DNA from: Sodalis sp. Ffu
GTDB lineage: Bacteria; Pseudomonadota; Gammaproteobacteria; Enterobacterales; Enterobacteriaceae
Direction: 5' to 3'
DNA: 64,000 nt
Assembly (NCBI GenBank): GCA_024748595.1
Contig: CP072944.1
Coordinates: 528,001 to 592,000 of the forward strand
The notes under the pieces are model-generated. The model was not told the origin of the DNA. It saw only the letters and a list, made by a program, of their open reading frames with translations, and did no database searches. The first letter of the stretch is position 1, and the number at the start of each line of letters is the position of its first letter. Made by a program: the position numbers and the translations under genes. Below, one piece after another: positions 48,540 to 60,938 of the stretch.

Positions 48540-48735
48540 AAATCACTGCCCGAGCGATAGTGTATCCACCGCTGGCCACGCTGAAAGATCAGCATACTCT
48601 TTAACTATAGGATCCCTGTGCCGCAATCATCAATGAGAATGTACAGCACGCTTTACCATTTGCGCACAATGACTTCTATGCAATCGTTTTTCTCACCGAT
48701 AGAAATCAGCCCAAGCGAAATATCTAATTCGAATA
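48540..48735 (-). pseudogene. phoQ: Decayed phoQ (Mg2+-sensor kinase)
   Basis: The minus strand gives LDISLGLISIGEKNDCIEV, then VLYILIDDCGTGIL, stop, LKSMLIFQRGQRWIHYRSG. This matches PhoQ LDISPEISFVGEQNDFVEV and [34 protein letters not shown], the ATP-binding domain. phoP and the sensor part of phoQ are gone. Location downstream of purB fits E. coli purB-phoP-phoQ-roxA. Confidence 0.85.
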
Positions 48736-48920
48736 ACAAGTTTGGTTAGCTATAACCCTACTGCGATAATGCCTGCAGACGCACAGCTATTTCTTCCATA
48801 GCAAATGATTTAGTGAATAATCGGAACTAACTTTCAGCCTTGTTACCTTATTTTGCCAATTTTACAGGTAGTCAGTACCAATAATGGAACATATCTAATG
48901 TTTCCCAGTGTTTTAAATAT

Positions 48921-50297
<1,377 letters not shown>

Positions 50298-50315
50298 CTA
50301 CTCCTGACATGGCAA

Positions 50316-50945
50316 TTAACATTGTGTAAGTATTTGCTTAGTTTCAATAAATAACCGATTTCGGCTGAACATTAGTTGTAATCTTCCGCCGCCTACTTGC
50401 TGCCATAGCACGGCGGAACGGATGCCTGCCAGCAGCGTGGCACGAACTTTAGCCTGAATTTGGTTGTTTTGTAATATTATTGATGCACCGGTGACCTGAA
50501 TGCGTGGTCCGAGCGGGCTTATTACATCTAGATAAATACCAGCTATAACATTGATGATGGTCTCGGACAACAAATCAAAATGGATCAGCTGCCGATCGAG
50601 AACACCAATACGCCATCTTAGCTCCTCCTGGGCAGAACGGTTGCCGTGCAATTTGCGCTCCAGAGCAATCATACCAAGAATATAGCGAGTCAGTTCAGCA
50701 CCAAGCCCTTCTCGCGATGAGGTATTCAGCACGCCCTGCAGCGTTTCCAGCCCCATTTTTACGTTTCCTAAATTATCACCATAGACCGCACGCACCGACA
50801 GTGGATTCAGATCAAATATGCTTTGCAACGAAACACGCAAAGGCTGTTCATCGTATTGGCTTTGATGCGCCAGTTGCTGCACTAGCCTAGCACTTTGGCA
50901 TATGCCAGCCAGCGTTAGCGCGATATCAAAATAATTTTTAGCCAA
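50316..50945 (-). CDS. hflD: High-frequency lysogenization protein HflD homologue
   Basis: Small membrane-associated protein encoded between mnmA and purB; in E. coli it affects lambda CII, and its cellular role is unclear. 209 residues against 213. [28 protein letters not shown] and [14 protein letters not shown] match closely. The family starts at MAKNYYDI; here that codon is TTG at 50945, preceded by GGAGTCATT, so I propose a TTG start. ATG codons at 50960 and 50981 would give short extensions. Confidence 0.9.
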   Translation of the reverse strand: MAKNYFDIALTLAGICQSARLVQQLAHQSQYDEQPLRVSLQSIFDLNPLSVRAVYGDNLGNVKMGLETLQGVLNTSSREGLGAELTRYILGMIALERKLHGNRSAQEELRWRIGVLDRQLIHFDLLSETIINVIAGIYLDVISPLGPRIQVTGASIILQNNQIQAKVRATLLAGIRSAVLWQQVGGGRLQLMFSRNRLFIETKQILTQC

Positions 50946-51232
50946 AATGACTCCTGCCATACCTGAGGTTATGGCATCCACCTAGTGTCCGATGAAAGAT
51001 TGATCCGTTGTTAGCAGAGACAGACCCACGATGCTTACACAATCATGCCATAAATAACGATCAAACCCAGTAGCAAAGATCGTGATGACGAAAGCGTATT
51101 ATTTAAAATATCTCGGTCTCATCAGACCGTTGATTTTAGTAACTGATGATCATCCGGAACCATACCACATTCCAAAACGCTCCCAATAAAATACACGCCT
51201 TAACATCCTCTCCTAGGGTGTGAAGATGCAAT

Positions 51233-52342
51233 TCAGTTTGCTAACGGCAAACGCTCTTCTATGATGCCGCCACCGAGGCAGCGTTCTACCAGATAGAAAA
51301 CTGCTGACTGCCCTGGAGTCAACGCTATCAGCGGATTATCAAAGGTAACCTGTAGACGGCTGTCAGAAAGAGGTTCAACCCAGCAAGGGATGTCTGGCTG
51401 GCGATAACGGATTTTTACTGTGCAACGCAGAGGTGCCTTCAGTGGTTCGCCGTCAATCCAGTTCAACTGGCCGGCAATAAGACCTATGGATATTAGACGG
51501 GGATGCTCATGGCCCTGAGCAACAATAAGCCAGTTGTTATTCAGATCTTTGTCCACTACATACCAAGGCTTCTCGCTGCCTTCACGCGTGCCGCCAATAC
51601 CAATTCCTTTGCGTTGACCGAGAGTATAGTACATAAGCCCTTGATGACGGCCGATCGGTTGACCATCTACAGTAACAATGGCGCCTGGTTGTTCCGGCAG
51701 ATAACGGCCAAGAAAATTTCGAAATTTACGCTTACCGATAAAGCAAATACCGGTTGAGTCTTTTTTGATAGCGGTTGCCAGACCTAGCTTGACAGCGATA
51801 CGCCTGACCTCTGATTTAGTGAGTTCACCCACTGGGAACAGGCACCGGCTGATTTGCTGATAACCCAAAGTATACAAAAAATAACTTTGATCCTTATTTT
51901 TATCCAAAGCGCGCAACAGTTGGCTTTGGTTACAAAGGTCGGCTCGGCGGACATAGTGACCAGTGGCGATAAAATCAGCCCCTAAATCTTCTATAGCAAA
52001 CTCCAAGAAAGCTTTGAATTTAATCTCTTTATTACACAATATATCCGGATTGGGTGTTCTGCCCACCTGATATTCCGCTAAGAATATCTCGAAGACATTA
52101 TCCCAATATTCAGTAGCAAAATTGACGGTATGCAGAACAATCCTTAACTTATCGCAAACTGCCTGGGCATCCTCCAGATCACAGGCCGCGGTACAATATT
52201 CCTCGTTATCGTCCTCTTCCCAATTTTTCATGAACAAGCCCTCCACTTGGTAGCCTTGTTGCTGAAGCAACCAAGCAGAAACGGAAGAGTCTACACCACC
52301 GGACATACTGACGAGCACTTTTTTCTGACTGTTAACTGACAT
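51233..52342 (-). CDS. mnmA: tRNA-specific 2-thiouridylase MnmA
   Basis: Adds sulfur to wobble U34 of tRNAs for Lys, Glu and Gln, taking it from the TusABCDE relay. 369 residues against 368. PP-loop SGGVDSS at 14-20; the first catalytic cysteine lies in [14 protein letters not shown] and the second in [10 protein letters not shown]. All of the tRNA-recognition body matches. It heads the group mnmA-hflD-purB, with 287 bases before hflD. Confidence 0.97.
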   Translation of the reverse strand: MSVNSQKKVLVSMSGGVDSSVSAWLLQQQGYQVEGLFMKNWEEDDNEEYCTAACDLEDAQAVCDKLRIVLHTVNFATEYWDNVFEIFLAEYQVGRTPNPDILCNKEIKFKAFLEFAIEDLGADFIATGHYVRRADLCNQSQLLRALDKNKDQSYFLYTLGYQQISRCLFPVGELTKSEVRRIAVKLGLATAIKKDSTGICFIGKRKFRNFLGRYLPEQPGAIVTVDGQPIGRHQGLMYYTLGQRKGIGIGGTREGSEKPWYVVDKDLNNNWLIVAQGHEHPRLISIGLIAGQLNWIDGEPLKAPLRCTVKIRYRQPDIPCWVEPLSDSRLQVTFDNPLIALTPGQSAVFYLVERCLGGGIIEERLPLAN

Positions 52343-53221
52343 AATGTTCTCACGAACAAAGAAGTGGCGTGCTAAACACTTTAAATAAGTCTATGGACAT
52401 CGATACACCACCCTTAGTAGTATCGCCGGATAACATTTTTTAACATGAGAACAGTACTGTACCCCAACCGGTTCGATTACCCTTTATCAGCTAATCAAAA
52501 GATATTACTTTACCGTCGCCAAGATTATACTAGGGATACAAAAGTTAATGTAATTATAAAACATCGATACGAAAAAATCACTCATATTGCTAATTCCTAG
52601 ACGGTTAACACCTAACAGAAATCAGGTGTTAACCAATCAATATTTAACAAAAAAATAACGAACACTGTAAGTCTGCCTTGTCATCAAACGAAACCTTTAC
52701 CACTTTAAAAATTGGATAACCACTACTTTTTAAGCCTCTGTCATACCTGAACCCTAATAGTTAAAGTATCTAACCAAAATGTGAAAAGCCGCACTTAATG
52801 ATGTAGCCTGCACAATAAGTGATATTAAACTTTTGATTTATCTATAGAGAAACTTTTTTCTATATAGGAATAATGATTATCAGTCGAATTTACTCATAAA
52901 TTCCCTTGATCATTGAATATTAGCTTTACTTTTTCACATCCACGTACGCAAATCTTTTACAACCGTATTGAAAAAATATTTGCAGAAATGTACGAGTTAG
53001 CTGGCCGAAACGTGTGAGAAATAATCCTTTTTTCGATAAAGGTCAAGGCTTGATCTTGTTTTAAATTTCTTTAGATCACATAAAACATATTTTTACTCTG
53101 TGTACTTAGTGGGATATCTTGCCTGTATATAGCGGTAACTATAACATGCATGCTGTAGTATGGAATATCGCTTTCTGTGATTAATCGGGAATATACATGT
53201 GCTATGACTGAGTTAAAATAA
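52343..53221. other. Spacer between mnmA and minC with IS fragment
   Basis: Divergent promoters for mnmA and minC must lie here. An IS903-like fragment occupies about 52550-52760: it shares the block AAAATCACTCATATTGCTAA with the 56300 copy, where it leads into the GTGLKVF region. An 11-bp perfect inverted repeat lies at 52603-52613 and 52624-52634. nudJ was not detected upstream of mnmA. Confidence 0.45.
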
Positions 53222-53887
53222 ATGTCGCAAACACCCATTGAGTTAAAAGGCAGTAATTTTACTTTATCTGTAATTCATGTTCATGATGCGCAACCAGAGG
53301 AAATACGCCGTGCGATACAAGAAAAAATCAAACAAGCCCCTTCATTTTTGCAAAATGCGCCGGTTGTCATTAACGTTGCCAGACTCAGCCACGAAAGCGA
53401 CTGGTTTGAAATGTACCAAGCAGTGTCAGCCACCGGGCTGTATGTGGTCGGTGTCAGCGGCTGCAACGACAATAAGTTGAAGCAAACGATTATCAGCAGA
53501 GGACTACCTTTACTTACCGAAGGTAAACCACTGATGCAAGCACCACCGGTCGCTAAAACTTTGTTAATAAATACACCTGTACGCTCCGGGCAACAGATTT
53601 ATGCTCGTAACAGTGATTTAATCATCACCAACAGCGTTAGCGACGGTGCGGAAATCATTGCCGATGGTAATATCCATATTTATGGCATGATGCGCGGCCG
53701 CGCGCTGGCCGGTGCATCTGGTGACGGAGAGTGCAAAATTTTTTGTACTCACTTTTTTCCTGAAATTATATCCATTAGCGGTCAATATTGGTTAAGCGAT
53801 CAAATTCCAGACGAGTTCTTGGGTAAAACTGCCCTACTTAGCTTGCAAAACGGTAGACTCACTATTCAACCTTTATTTAGTCCTTAA
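53222..53887 (+). CDS. minC: Septum site inhibitor MinC
   Basis: Blocks FtsZ assembly away from mid-cell, with MinD. 221 residues against 231. The N-terminal FtsZ-destabilising domain (about 1-105) begins [13 protein letters not shown]. The C-terminal beta-helix domain (about 115-221) contains [36 protein letters not shown], which binds MinD and FtsZ. The linker is short. It is first of the min operon, 14 bases before minD. Confidence 0.96.
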   Translation: MSQTPIELKGSNFTLSVIHVHDAQPEEIRRAIQEKIKQAPSFLQNAPVVINVARLSHESDWFEMYQAVSATGLYVVGVSGCNDNKLKQTIISRGLPLLTEGKPLMQAPPVAKTLLINTPVRSGQQIYARNSDLIITNSVSDGAEIIADGNIHIYGMMRGRALAGASGDGECKIFCTHFFPEIISISGQYWLSDQIPDEFLGKTALLSLQNGRLTIQPLFSP

Positions 53888-53901
53888 CTAAGGAATCGAT
53901 T

Positions 53902-54714
53902 ATGGCACGCATTATAGTTGTTACTTCAGGTAAAGGGGGCGTTGGCAAAACTACATCAAGCGCAGCCATAGCTACTGGCTTAGCCCGTAAAGGTAAGAAG
54001 ACCGTGGTGATCGATTTCGATATCGGTTTACGCAACCTTGACCTAATTATGGGTTGCGAGCGCCGAGTAGTTTATGATTTCGTCAACGTGATTCATGGTG
54101 ACGCCACCCTGAATCAGTCGCTTATCAAAGATAAGCGTACAGATAACCTCTATATTCTGCCGGCGTCACAGACGCGTGATAAAGATGTATTGACCCGTGA
54201 CGGTGTAGAGAAAGTACTTAATGATCTAAACGATATGAATTTCGATTTCATGGTATGTGATTCTCCAGCGGGCATCGAGACCGGCGCTCTGATGGCGCTC
54301 TATTTTGCCGATGAAGCCATTATCACCACTAACCCGGAAGTATCGTCGGTACGTGACTCCGACCGTATTCTGGGCATCTTGTCTTCCAAATCCCAGCGCG
54401 CTGAAAATGACATGGAACCTATTAAAGAACAGCTACTGATAACCCGCTATAATCCTGGTCGCGTCAATCGCGGCGATATGCTTAGCATAGAAGACGTAAT
54501 TGAAATTCTAAGAATTTCTTTGGTAGGAGTGATCCCTGAGGATCAATCAGTCCTGCGGGCCTCCAACCAGGGCGAACCAGTGATTCTCGATGCAAAATCG
54601 TACGCTGGCCAGGCCTATTCAGATGTGGTTGATCGCCTGTTAGGAAAAGAACGTCCTTTTCGTTTCATCGAAGAAACAAAGAAAGGATTTTTGAAACGCC
54701 TCTGGGGGGGATAA
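53902..54714 (+). CDS. minD: Septum site ATPase MinD
   Basis: Membrane-cycling ATPase that positions MinC and oscillates with MinE. 270 residues, equal to E. coli. Deviant Walker A with Lys11 and Lys16 (GKGGVGKTT), [12 protein letters not shown], and the C-terminal amphipathic membrane-targeting helix ([11 protein letters not shown]). AAGGA precedes the start. minE follows after 4 bases. Confidence 0.98.
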   Translation: MARIIVVTSGKGGVGKTTSSAAIATGLARKGKKTVVIDFDIGLRNLDLIMGCERRVVYDFVNVIHGDATLNQSLIKDKRTDNLYILPASQTRDKDVLTRDGVEKVLNDLNDMNFDFMVCDSPAGIETGALMALYFADEAIITTNPEVSSVRDSDRILGILSSKSQRAENDMEPIKEQLLITRYNPGRVNRGDMLSIEDVIEILRISLVGVIPEDQSVLRASNQGEPVILDAKSYAGQAYSDVVDRLLGKERPFRFIEETKKGFLKRLWGG

Positions 54715-54718
54715 TACC

Positions 54719-54976
54719 ATGGCTTTATTAGATTTTTTTCTCTCTCGCAAAAAAACGACAGCTAACATAGCCAAGGAACGTCTACAAATTATCGTCGCTG
54801 AACGGCACAAAGGCGATAATGAGCCCTATTATTTTCCTCAACTCAAACGCGACTTGCTCGAGGTGATCTGTAAGTACGAGCAAATAGCTCCTGAGATGCT
54901 CTCAATTCAGCTAGAAAAAAAAGATGGCGATATCTCTATCCTTGAGTTGAACTTAACGATGCCGGAAAAGGAATAA
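54719..54976 (+). CDS. minE: Division topological specificity factor MinE
   Basis: Stimulates MinD ATPase and drives pole-to-pole oscillation. 85 residues against 88. The N-terminal membrane-targeting sequence [12 protein letters not shown], the anti-MinCD segment ([14 protein letters not shown]) and the C-terminal dimer domain are all present. With minC and minD it forms a complete Min system, so placement of division remains regulated. Confidence 0.96.
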   Translation: MALLDFFLSRKKTTANIAKERLQIIVAERHKGDNEPYYFPQLKRDLLEVICKYEQIAPEMLSIQLEKKDGDISILELNLTMPEKE

Positions 54977-56079
54977 GGCACAAAATAAACGCCACACCCA
55001 AGCCTATTACTGTGACTTACACCACCCTTGCACGCCCTATTTCGCGGAGAATTTCTACTTACAGTGCCTATAGCAAACTGAGCTCCTCTATCTACTGTCA
55101 GTTTTTGGTGATGATGATGTCAGGAAACCAGCATTTAAAGACTAACACCTAATATAGCAAACCTGCTGAATACACTTTTTAAAACTTTACACATCTATTG
55201 ACAGCTGAATGAGCAATAACGTTCACCACTCGTCCGGCAAAATACAAACTTTTCTGGATCATCAGAAACTGCCGTAAAAACCAATTGCTAAAACTGCTTC
55301 CAGCAGTTACTTTACGCCAGTAAACTAGACATAATAGCTAGTTCCAACTATATACCGCCTAACAGCGCTTGCTAACAACGTATTCCTGACATACCTGGTC
55401 ATTAATCATCTTTTCGTTCACCATAAGCTTATGTACCACAACAGTAAACAATAAACAGAGTTAGCCGCATATTCGCACCGCCGTTCAATAAGAGATTGTA
55501 CCCTGTTAATAACAACCTATATAAGCAATAGTCCCGTTCCATTAACCCCTAACCATCCCATACCGCCCTGCTCACAAGGAAAAAATCGAAACGATTATTA
55601 TCTAAAAACCAAAAGATTTTTGAAAGATGCTAGCGCTTATAGCAGTTCACCTGCATAGTTACATGAAAGAATCGGCTAATCGAATTATCTTAGCGCTCAT
55701 CAAATCAACTACCGTGATGCATTGCCCCAGCAGATCAATGTTTCCACCAATGCATCTGATTAGAACGATGATTTATTCCTAGGAGAACTAATGCATCATC
55801 TGCACCTCGCCCACCGTCCAAACGGCAAAATTGCAATTTCTAGTCTGGTATTAGTAGATACCATTGATGATCACTTTAATACTTTTTTGTCAAAACTACA
55901 TCTTGACCTATATAAAACTGCGTGGCGTTTATCACTTGAAAATCATGCTACAGCCACGCACTGATGCACAAATATCACACAAGCTGCTAAGCATAAACAA
56001 AATCAATATTCTACCCTATTAATAACAGCGCTTAGAGTTAACTCTTTCAGATTCTGGATATTATGTTGAATACATCATC
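54977..56079. other. Spacer after minE with rnd remnant
   Basis: In Yersinia-like enterobacteria the min operon is followed by rnd and fadD. A rnd fragment lies at 55175-55345. I found no fadD piece. Confidence 0.4.
55175..55345 (-). pseudogene. rnd: Probable rnd C-terminus (RNase D)
   Basis: One minus-strand frame reads WRKVTAGSSFSNWFLRQF and then SLYFAGRVVNVIAHSAV before a stop. It parallels RNase D ASRRQINQLLNWHWKLKP and ELISGWRGELMAEAL with the same spacing between the NW pair, the glycine and the alanine. Identity is low, but the position fits. Tentative. Confidence 0.42.
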
Positions 56080-56600
56080 AATTTAAAAATTTTAAATGTG
56101 CTCATTTGGCGAATTACAATAAGGCACTCATAAAACATTACTCACTGACGTTATAATTGCAAATCTAAATTAACGAGCATAACAGGTTTTATAGTTTCTA
56201 TTTTCAGTTAATAAATGTTTCTTACGGCCCACGGGTTACAACTTTTATCGATAAACTGTCTAAAAAAAGATAAATGTTATGATAAAACTTTGATACTCAA
56301 TAAATCACTCATATTGTTATTGATTGACGCACTGGGATAAAAAATTTTAGTAAAGGTAAATAAAAAGTTAAAATACACGGTCAAAAAATATCCATAGTTG
56401 AAAAATTATATATAGGCGATCGATACCACAATGCTGCAATCATCAATCAATGATTTATCGTTAACTAAATAACGTAACGGACGCAGAAGTAACCATCTAG
56501 ACTCTTACAAAAAACATGCAGAGAATTAAAAATTTACCGCTAATGGAGGTTATAGTACACATGTTAACCATGATATAATGGCAAGTGCATTTTTAAAATT
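56080..56600 (+). mobile_element. IS903-like element remnant
   Basis: Order of pieces on the plus strand: QFKNFKCAHLANYNKALIKH (N-terminus) near 56080, a GFIVSIFS-type block near 56180, SLILLLIDALG near 56310 (HLVIDGTG), KILVKVNKKLKYTVKK-like near 56345, and the TCNK...block near 56510. All carry stops. Confidence 0.7.
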
Positions 56601-56673
56601 CAGCTAGTCTTATCACTAATTCAGTGGTTTGTACAACAACGATCTTTAATAAAAAAGGCTCTATGATAGCTAG

Positions 56674-57387
56674 TTATTTAACAAAACCCTTTGGCAGGTA
56701 AGGTTTCCATGCTACTTCGTTGCGTAAGTAAGTGGGAGCTGCCTGCGTTACTGAACATGCGCCATCGTTACGCCACTGCTGTAGTGCCAGTGGCAACATA
56801 TCTTGTGCCGCTGGCAAAACTGTTTCTCCCGGGATCAGTCGCAATTGGTTAGTACAAACCAACTTCGGATAAGTTTGCCAGCCGTTGCCAGCGACAGCCC
56901 AATTTCCCTCCAGATCATCGGTTATTACCCCCAACGCTGCAGGCGCTACAAGCGCTTCGCTATCATCGCTAAGCCAAATGCCGTCATCCTGGCGACGGTA
57001 CTGCGCCCAGTAAACTTCTCCCATTCGCGCATCAATAGCAGTCAATACTTGGCGTGCGCTGGTAAGACGCCAAGCAGCTTGAGCCAATGCCGCCAAAGTA
57101 GAGACACCAACCAGTGGCAGATCAGCACCCAACGCTAACCCCTGAGCAATACCAATTCCGATGCGTACGCCGGTAAAACTACCGGGCCCGCGCCCAAATA
57201 CTAGCAGGTCAAGATTTTTTAGCGCAATGCCCGCTTCGGCTAACAGACTATCCACCATCGGCAATATTCGCTGCATATGTTCACGCGGGGCTACGGCAAA
57301 GCGTTCGCTGATAATAACATGATCAATCATCAACGCAACAGAGCAAGCGTCGGTAGAGGTATCAAGGGCTAAAATTCGAGTCGACAT
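56674..57387 (-). CDS. tsaB: tRNA t6A37 synthesis protein TsaB (YeaZ)
   Basis: Non-catalytic partner of TsaD in making N6-threonylcarbamoyl-adenosine on ANN-decoding tRNAs. 237 residues against 231. The ASKHA fold start RILALDTSTDACSVAL, then EHMQRILPMVDSLL, and GRGPGSFTGVRIGIGIAQGLALG. I start at MSTRILALDTS; an ATG five codons upstream adds MFCLG. In E. coli yoaA precedes it; probable yoaA debris lies upstream here. Confidence 0.95.
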   Translation of the reverse strand: MSTRILALDTSTDACSVALMIDHVIISERFAVAPREHMQRILPMVDSLLAEAGIALKNLDLLVFGRGPGSFTGVRIGIGIAQGLALGADLPLVGVSTLAALAQAAWRLTSARQVLTAIDARMGEVYWAQYRRQDDGIWLSDDSEALVAPAALGVITDDLEGNWAVAGNGWQTYPKLVCTNQLRLIPGETVLPAAQDMLPLALQQWRNDGACSVTQAAPTYLRNEVAWKPYLPKGFVK

Positions 57388-57689
57388 GCCAAGGCAAAAC
57401 ATAGAAAAACTTAAAATAGGTAGATATTATAGCACATCACATAGCAATAAAGAGATACAGATGTAAATCGCCGATATAAAAAAGTCGATGATGCATGCCA
57501 ATAGGCATTTTATTATAGGAGCGATTAAAAGACGCTGATCACAGACAAATCAATATAATTACGACTCTAATCCTCAATACTGTGCACACCTATACCGTTA
57601 CAAACCTGCTACTTTGCCCAGCAGGTGGGGTGTTGGAGTCGATAAATTATTGCAGCAACTGATACCTGACGTATCTCTCCCCAACATGG

Positions 57690-57800
57690 AAATATGCTGG
57701 GGAGAGATCGGTAAGATGCTGCGAGTAATAAAGATCGCACCACACCATATGACATATATAAACACCACAAGACATGCACTAATCCAACAATAAAACCTGG
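57690..57800 (-). pseudogene. yoaA: Possible yoaA C-terminus (DinG-like helicase)
   Basis: The minus strand reads VIWCGAIFITRSILPISP, comparable to the YoaA end VMRPYGATFLASLPPAP. The position upstream of tsaB is right. The match is short, so this stays tentative. Part of it folds into a 15-bp stem with one mismatch (57673-57687 with 57694-57708). Confidence 0.35.
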
Positions 57801-58437
57801 CTCGTATTCCACTCGTGATCATGCAGAATAAAGAGTAGCGTGCTCACAATAGTATTCAGCAAAGCTGAAAGGCCGAACCACTAGTGAAAATCCTGGATAT
57901 CGCATACCAGCTTGATTGGCACTCTTTTAATGCAACTAAACCAAAACACATCGTGCGGCAACCCATTGTTATCTCCCAGTAAGATCTAACAAATGGCGAC
58001 AATGTGGTAGCCAGTAGGCCTATGCCGCATTGTGCAAAAGGAGGTGCTGAAGCACCCGCTTAATTAAGATCATTGCCACTCTGCAATTCGCGGCTGACTA
58101 CTCATCATGATTAAAACCATAGCGTCATGCTGGAACAGCGGGCACCATTGTATCCAACTACAGCCCAAGTCATCTCCTAGTAGGATGGTAACGCATCGCT
58201 GATCTGGCTTTCATGGATTTTGCGAAAGAGATACTAGGGTAAATTAGGATAACCTAGCTGCTATTCATGGGTTAATACGAGCATGTCTTTAGCATAATAT
58301 CTCTTCTCACAACAATCAATTTTTTCCATGCCGTTGAGCTATGACGGGGAATTTATGTTAAGATAATTGAGATAAAAGTAGTATCGTTGACCGGCGTTTG
58401 GTTGTCCAACCGCAAACGGGGGAATAATTACTAATAA
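57801..58437. other. Spacer between tsaB and pabB regions
   Basis: yoaB, yoaC and yoaH would be expected; none is recognisable. It holds the pabB promoter by inference. Confidence 0.35.
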
Positions 58438-59799
58438 ATGAAACCACAACTGATAGCATTACCTTACCATCCTGATGCAGCACTAAAAATTTTTACCACG
58501 TTGGCCCATCAGCCTTGGTCAATGCTGCTGCATTCAGGCCACAGTGCTCATCCGAGCAGCCGTTTTGATATATTGGTGGCTTCGCCAATCGTAACGCTAG
58601 TGACCCGAGATGGTATGACCGAAATTAGTCATGGTGATTGCTATCATCTTAGCAATGTCGATCCCTTTTTGCTATTGCAACAACAGCTAAACGCAACTGG
58701 CATGACGGCAAGCACCAATGACCAGCTGCCGTTTCAAGGCGGAGCAGTAGGCTTGTTTGGTTATGATTTAGCACGGTGCATAGAAACGCTGCCATCGCTT
58801 GCACAACAAGATATCCATCTGCCGGATATGGCAGTGGGCCTCTATCGCTGGGCGATCATAGCCGATCATCGGCTATGCAAAATGACATTGGTAAGCCATG
58901 ATGACCCGGCACCTCTGCTGGACCGCTTGACCCACAAAGCTCCACCCGATGGGACACCATTCCATCTACATGCCCCCTGGTCTGCCAACATGACTCGTGC
59001 TGAATATGGTGAGAAGTTTCGTTGCGTACAACAATATCTGCAGGCAGGAGATTGTTACCAAATATGCCTGGCGCAACGCTTCTCAGCTCCCTGCAGCGGT
59101 GATGAATGGCCGGCCTTCCGCCATTTACTAACCCATAATAGAGCTCCCTTCTCCGCCTTTATTCGTTTTGCGGATCAATCTATACTTAGCCTATCGCCGG
59201 AGCGTTTTTTGCGCTTACGAGGCACAAATATTCAAACCCGGCCTATTAAAGGGACGATAACACGATTTCTAGATGCAGATGCCGATCATGAGCAGGCATC
59301 GATCCTTGCCGCATCTGCCAAAGATCGGGCTGAAAATTTGATGATTGTAGATTTATTACGCAACGATATCGGGCGAGTTGCGCAACCCGGCAGCGTGCAG
59401 GTACCGACGCTGTTTGCAATCGAGGCATTACCGGCTGTATATCATATGGTTAGCACCATTACCGCTACGCTCCACGACGAGCGCTCTCCTTGCGATCTAC
59501 TGCGCGCCTGCTTTCCAGGCGGCTCCGTTACTGGCGTACCAAAAGTGCGTGCTATGGAAATTATCGAGCAGCTGGAGCCACAGCGACGCAATGCTTGGTG
59601 CGGTAGCATTGGCTATTTAAGCTCTTGTGGCACCATGGATATCAATATCGCTATCCGCACTCTGCTGGTTGAGCAACAACATATATTTTGTCCGGTGGGC
59701 AGCGGCATTGTTGCTGACAGCAACGAAGAGGCAGAATATCAGGAAACGTTGACTAAAGTTTCTACCTTGCTGCCACTCCTGGAGCAGCTTCGTGCCTGA
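58438..59799 (+). CDS. pabB: Aminodeoxychorismate synthase component I
   Basis: With PabA glutaminase it aminates chorismate for p-aminobenzoate and folate. 453 residues, equal to E. coli. The C-terminal chorismate-binding domain shows SLSPERFLRLRG, TRPIKGTI (nucleophilic lysine), NLMIVDLLRNDIGRV, PGGSVTGVPKVRAMEII and GIVADSNEEAEYQET. GGGGGA lies about 11 bases upstream of the start. pabA is not in the window. nudL follows pabB in E. coli; only a faint hint (VIPIITFRLQRSP at about 59925) remains. Confidence 0.96.
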   Translation: MKPQLIALPYHPDAALKIFTTLAHQPWSMLLHSGHSAHPSSRFDILVASPIVTLVTRDGMTEISHGDCYHLSNVDPFLLLQQQLNATGMTASTNDQLPFQGGAVGLFGYDLARCIETLPSLAQQDIHLPDMAVGLYRWAIIADHRLCKMTLVSHDDPAPLLDRLTHKAPPDGTPFHLHAPWSANMTRAEYGEKFRCVQQYLQAGDCYQICLAQRFSAPCSGDEWPAFRHLLTHNRAPFSAFIRFADQSILSLSPERFLRLRGTNIQTRPIKGTITRFLDADADHEQASILAASAKDRAENLMIVDLLRNDIGRVAQPGSVQVPTLFAIEALPAVYHMVSTITATLHDERSPCDLLRACFPGGSVTGVPKVRAMEIIEQLEPQRRNAWCGSIGYLSSCGTMDINIAIRTLLVEQQHIFCPVGSGIVADSNEEAEYQETLTKVSTLLPLLEQLRA

Positions 59800-60938
59800 G
59801 CCATCTCCCAACTATCCGCTACAAGATAGACAATAAGCGATGATGTTGACACCGCAGCTTGCCACTTAGCTATCATAAACGCACAAAAAGTTTCCACGAA
59901 TTCTGCAAATACTTATAGGATGGTGATCCCAATAATTACTTTTAGGCTACAAAGGAGCCCCATTTTTCTATATCGCTGATCAACCTTAATTACAGGATCC
60001 ATATAAAATAAATAACGATTTCACCTATGACACATCTTTTTTCCATTCAAAAAAATTTGAATAAATTTAGCACATCAAGCCTTTATTTAAATTAAAGGTT
60101 GTTATTAAAAATTGTTTAAGATACTCGGTCTGTAAACATACCTAACTGAATCATTTATTCAAGACGCGTTACATCGCCATAGCATCACTTAACTGGAGGA
60201 TCGTCATCTGCTATGTCAGTAATCAGCTGAATAGCTGTTTTATTTGTGAAATGACTATCTATCTCAGAGCACACAAAAATAGCTGAGATTTTATTTTCCG
60301 TTTAAATATTCATTAATCAGCGCATAATTTCTTTAACCAACAACATATCGTAGATAACAATGTGAGCATGTTGCTACCTATCAAAAAATTTAATAGCATT
60401 ACATTTTAACTCATGTACTGATACGTATAGTCCGGAATATATTACGTAAAGGAACATTATTAGTTTAAAAAATCGCACAACGCTGCGCTACTTCTTCGCT
60501 TATGGCACTATTAGTATTAAGACTTTACCTCAGACTATCCTAGAGGAGCGTATGGAACGTATATTCCATATAAGAATCCACTGGTTTGACAAAATATGGG
60601 CAGGGTGCCATAACCACAAAATAGGTTATATCACAGCAAAAATTGGTAGGCACTACATAAATGATGACCTAAGCTCTTGAGTTATGGCATCTTCGCACTA
60701 AACATCAGCGGAACTTACCTACAATCGCTTCCCACGCACTAAACATCAGCGGAACTTACCTACAATCGCTTCCCATAAACACAACTATATTCACCAGCCT
60801 CTGAATACCGAACTTACTAAAAGCATCATATCCGCCCTTACGACCAATGCATATGTCTCCATCAGATCCTGGATGAAAATACAATATCGAACCTAGTAGC
60901 TAACTGGTCGAATTTGCCACTACAGACCGTAGCCATAT
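59800..60938. other. Spacer between pabB and yoaE
   Basis: nudL and sdaA would be expected here. Apart from a faint nudL-like piece near 59925, nothing is recognisable. It contains a 41-bp perfect tandem duplication at 60694-60775. Confidence 0.4.
60694..60775. repeat. 41-bp tandem duplication
   Basis: Two identical 41-base copies (60694-60734 and 60735-60775) in non-coding DNA, with no third copy. Perfect identity in otherwise eroded sequence suggests a recent event, or an assembly artefact. Confidence 0.92.

Noticed and set aside
57598-57720. Structured RNA suggested by two hairpins upstream of tsaB
   Set aside because: No known RNA family fits, and part of the region reads as a plausible yoaA remnant.
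59900-60000. Possible nudL remnant after pabB
   Set aside because: One short stretch (VIPIITFRLQRSP) resembles NudL IPIVRRPQPG; no Nudix box could be found.
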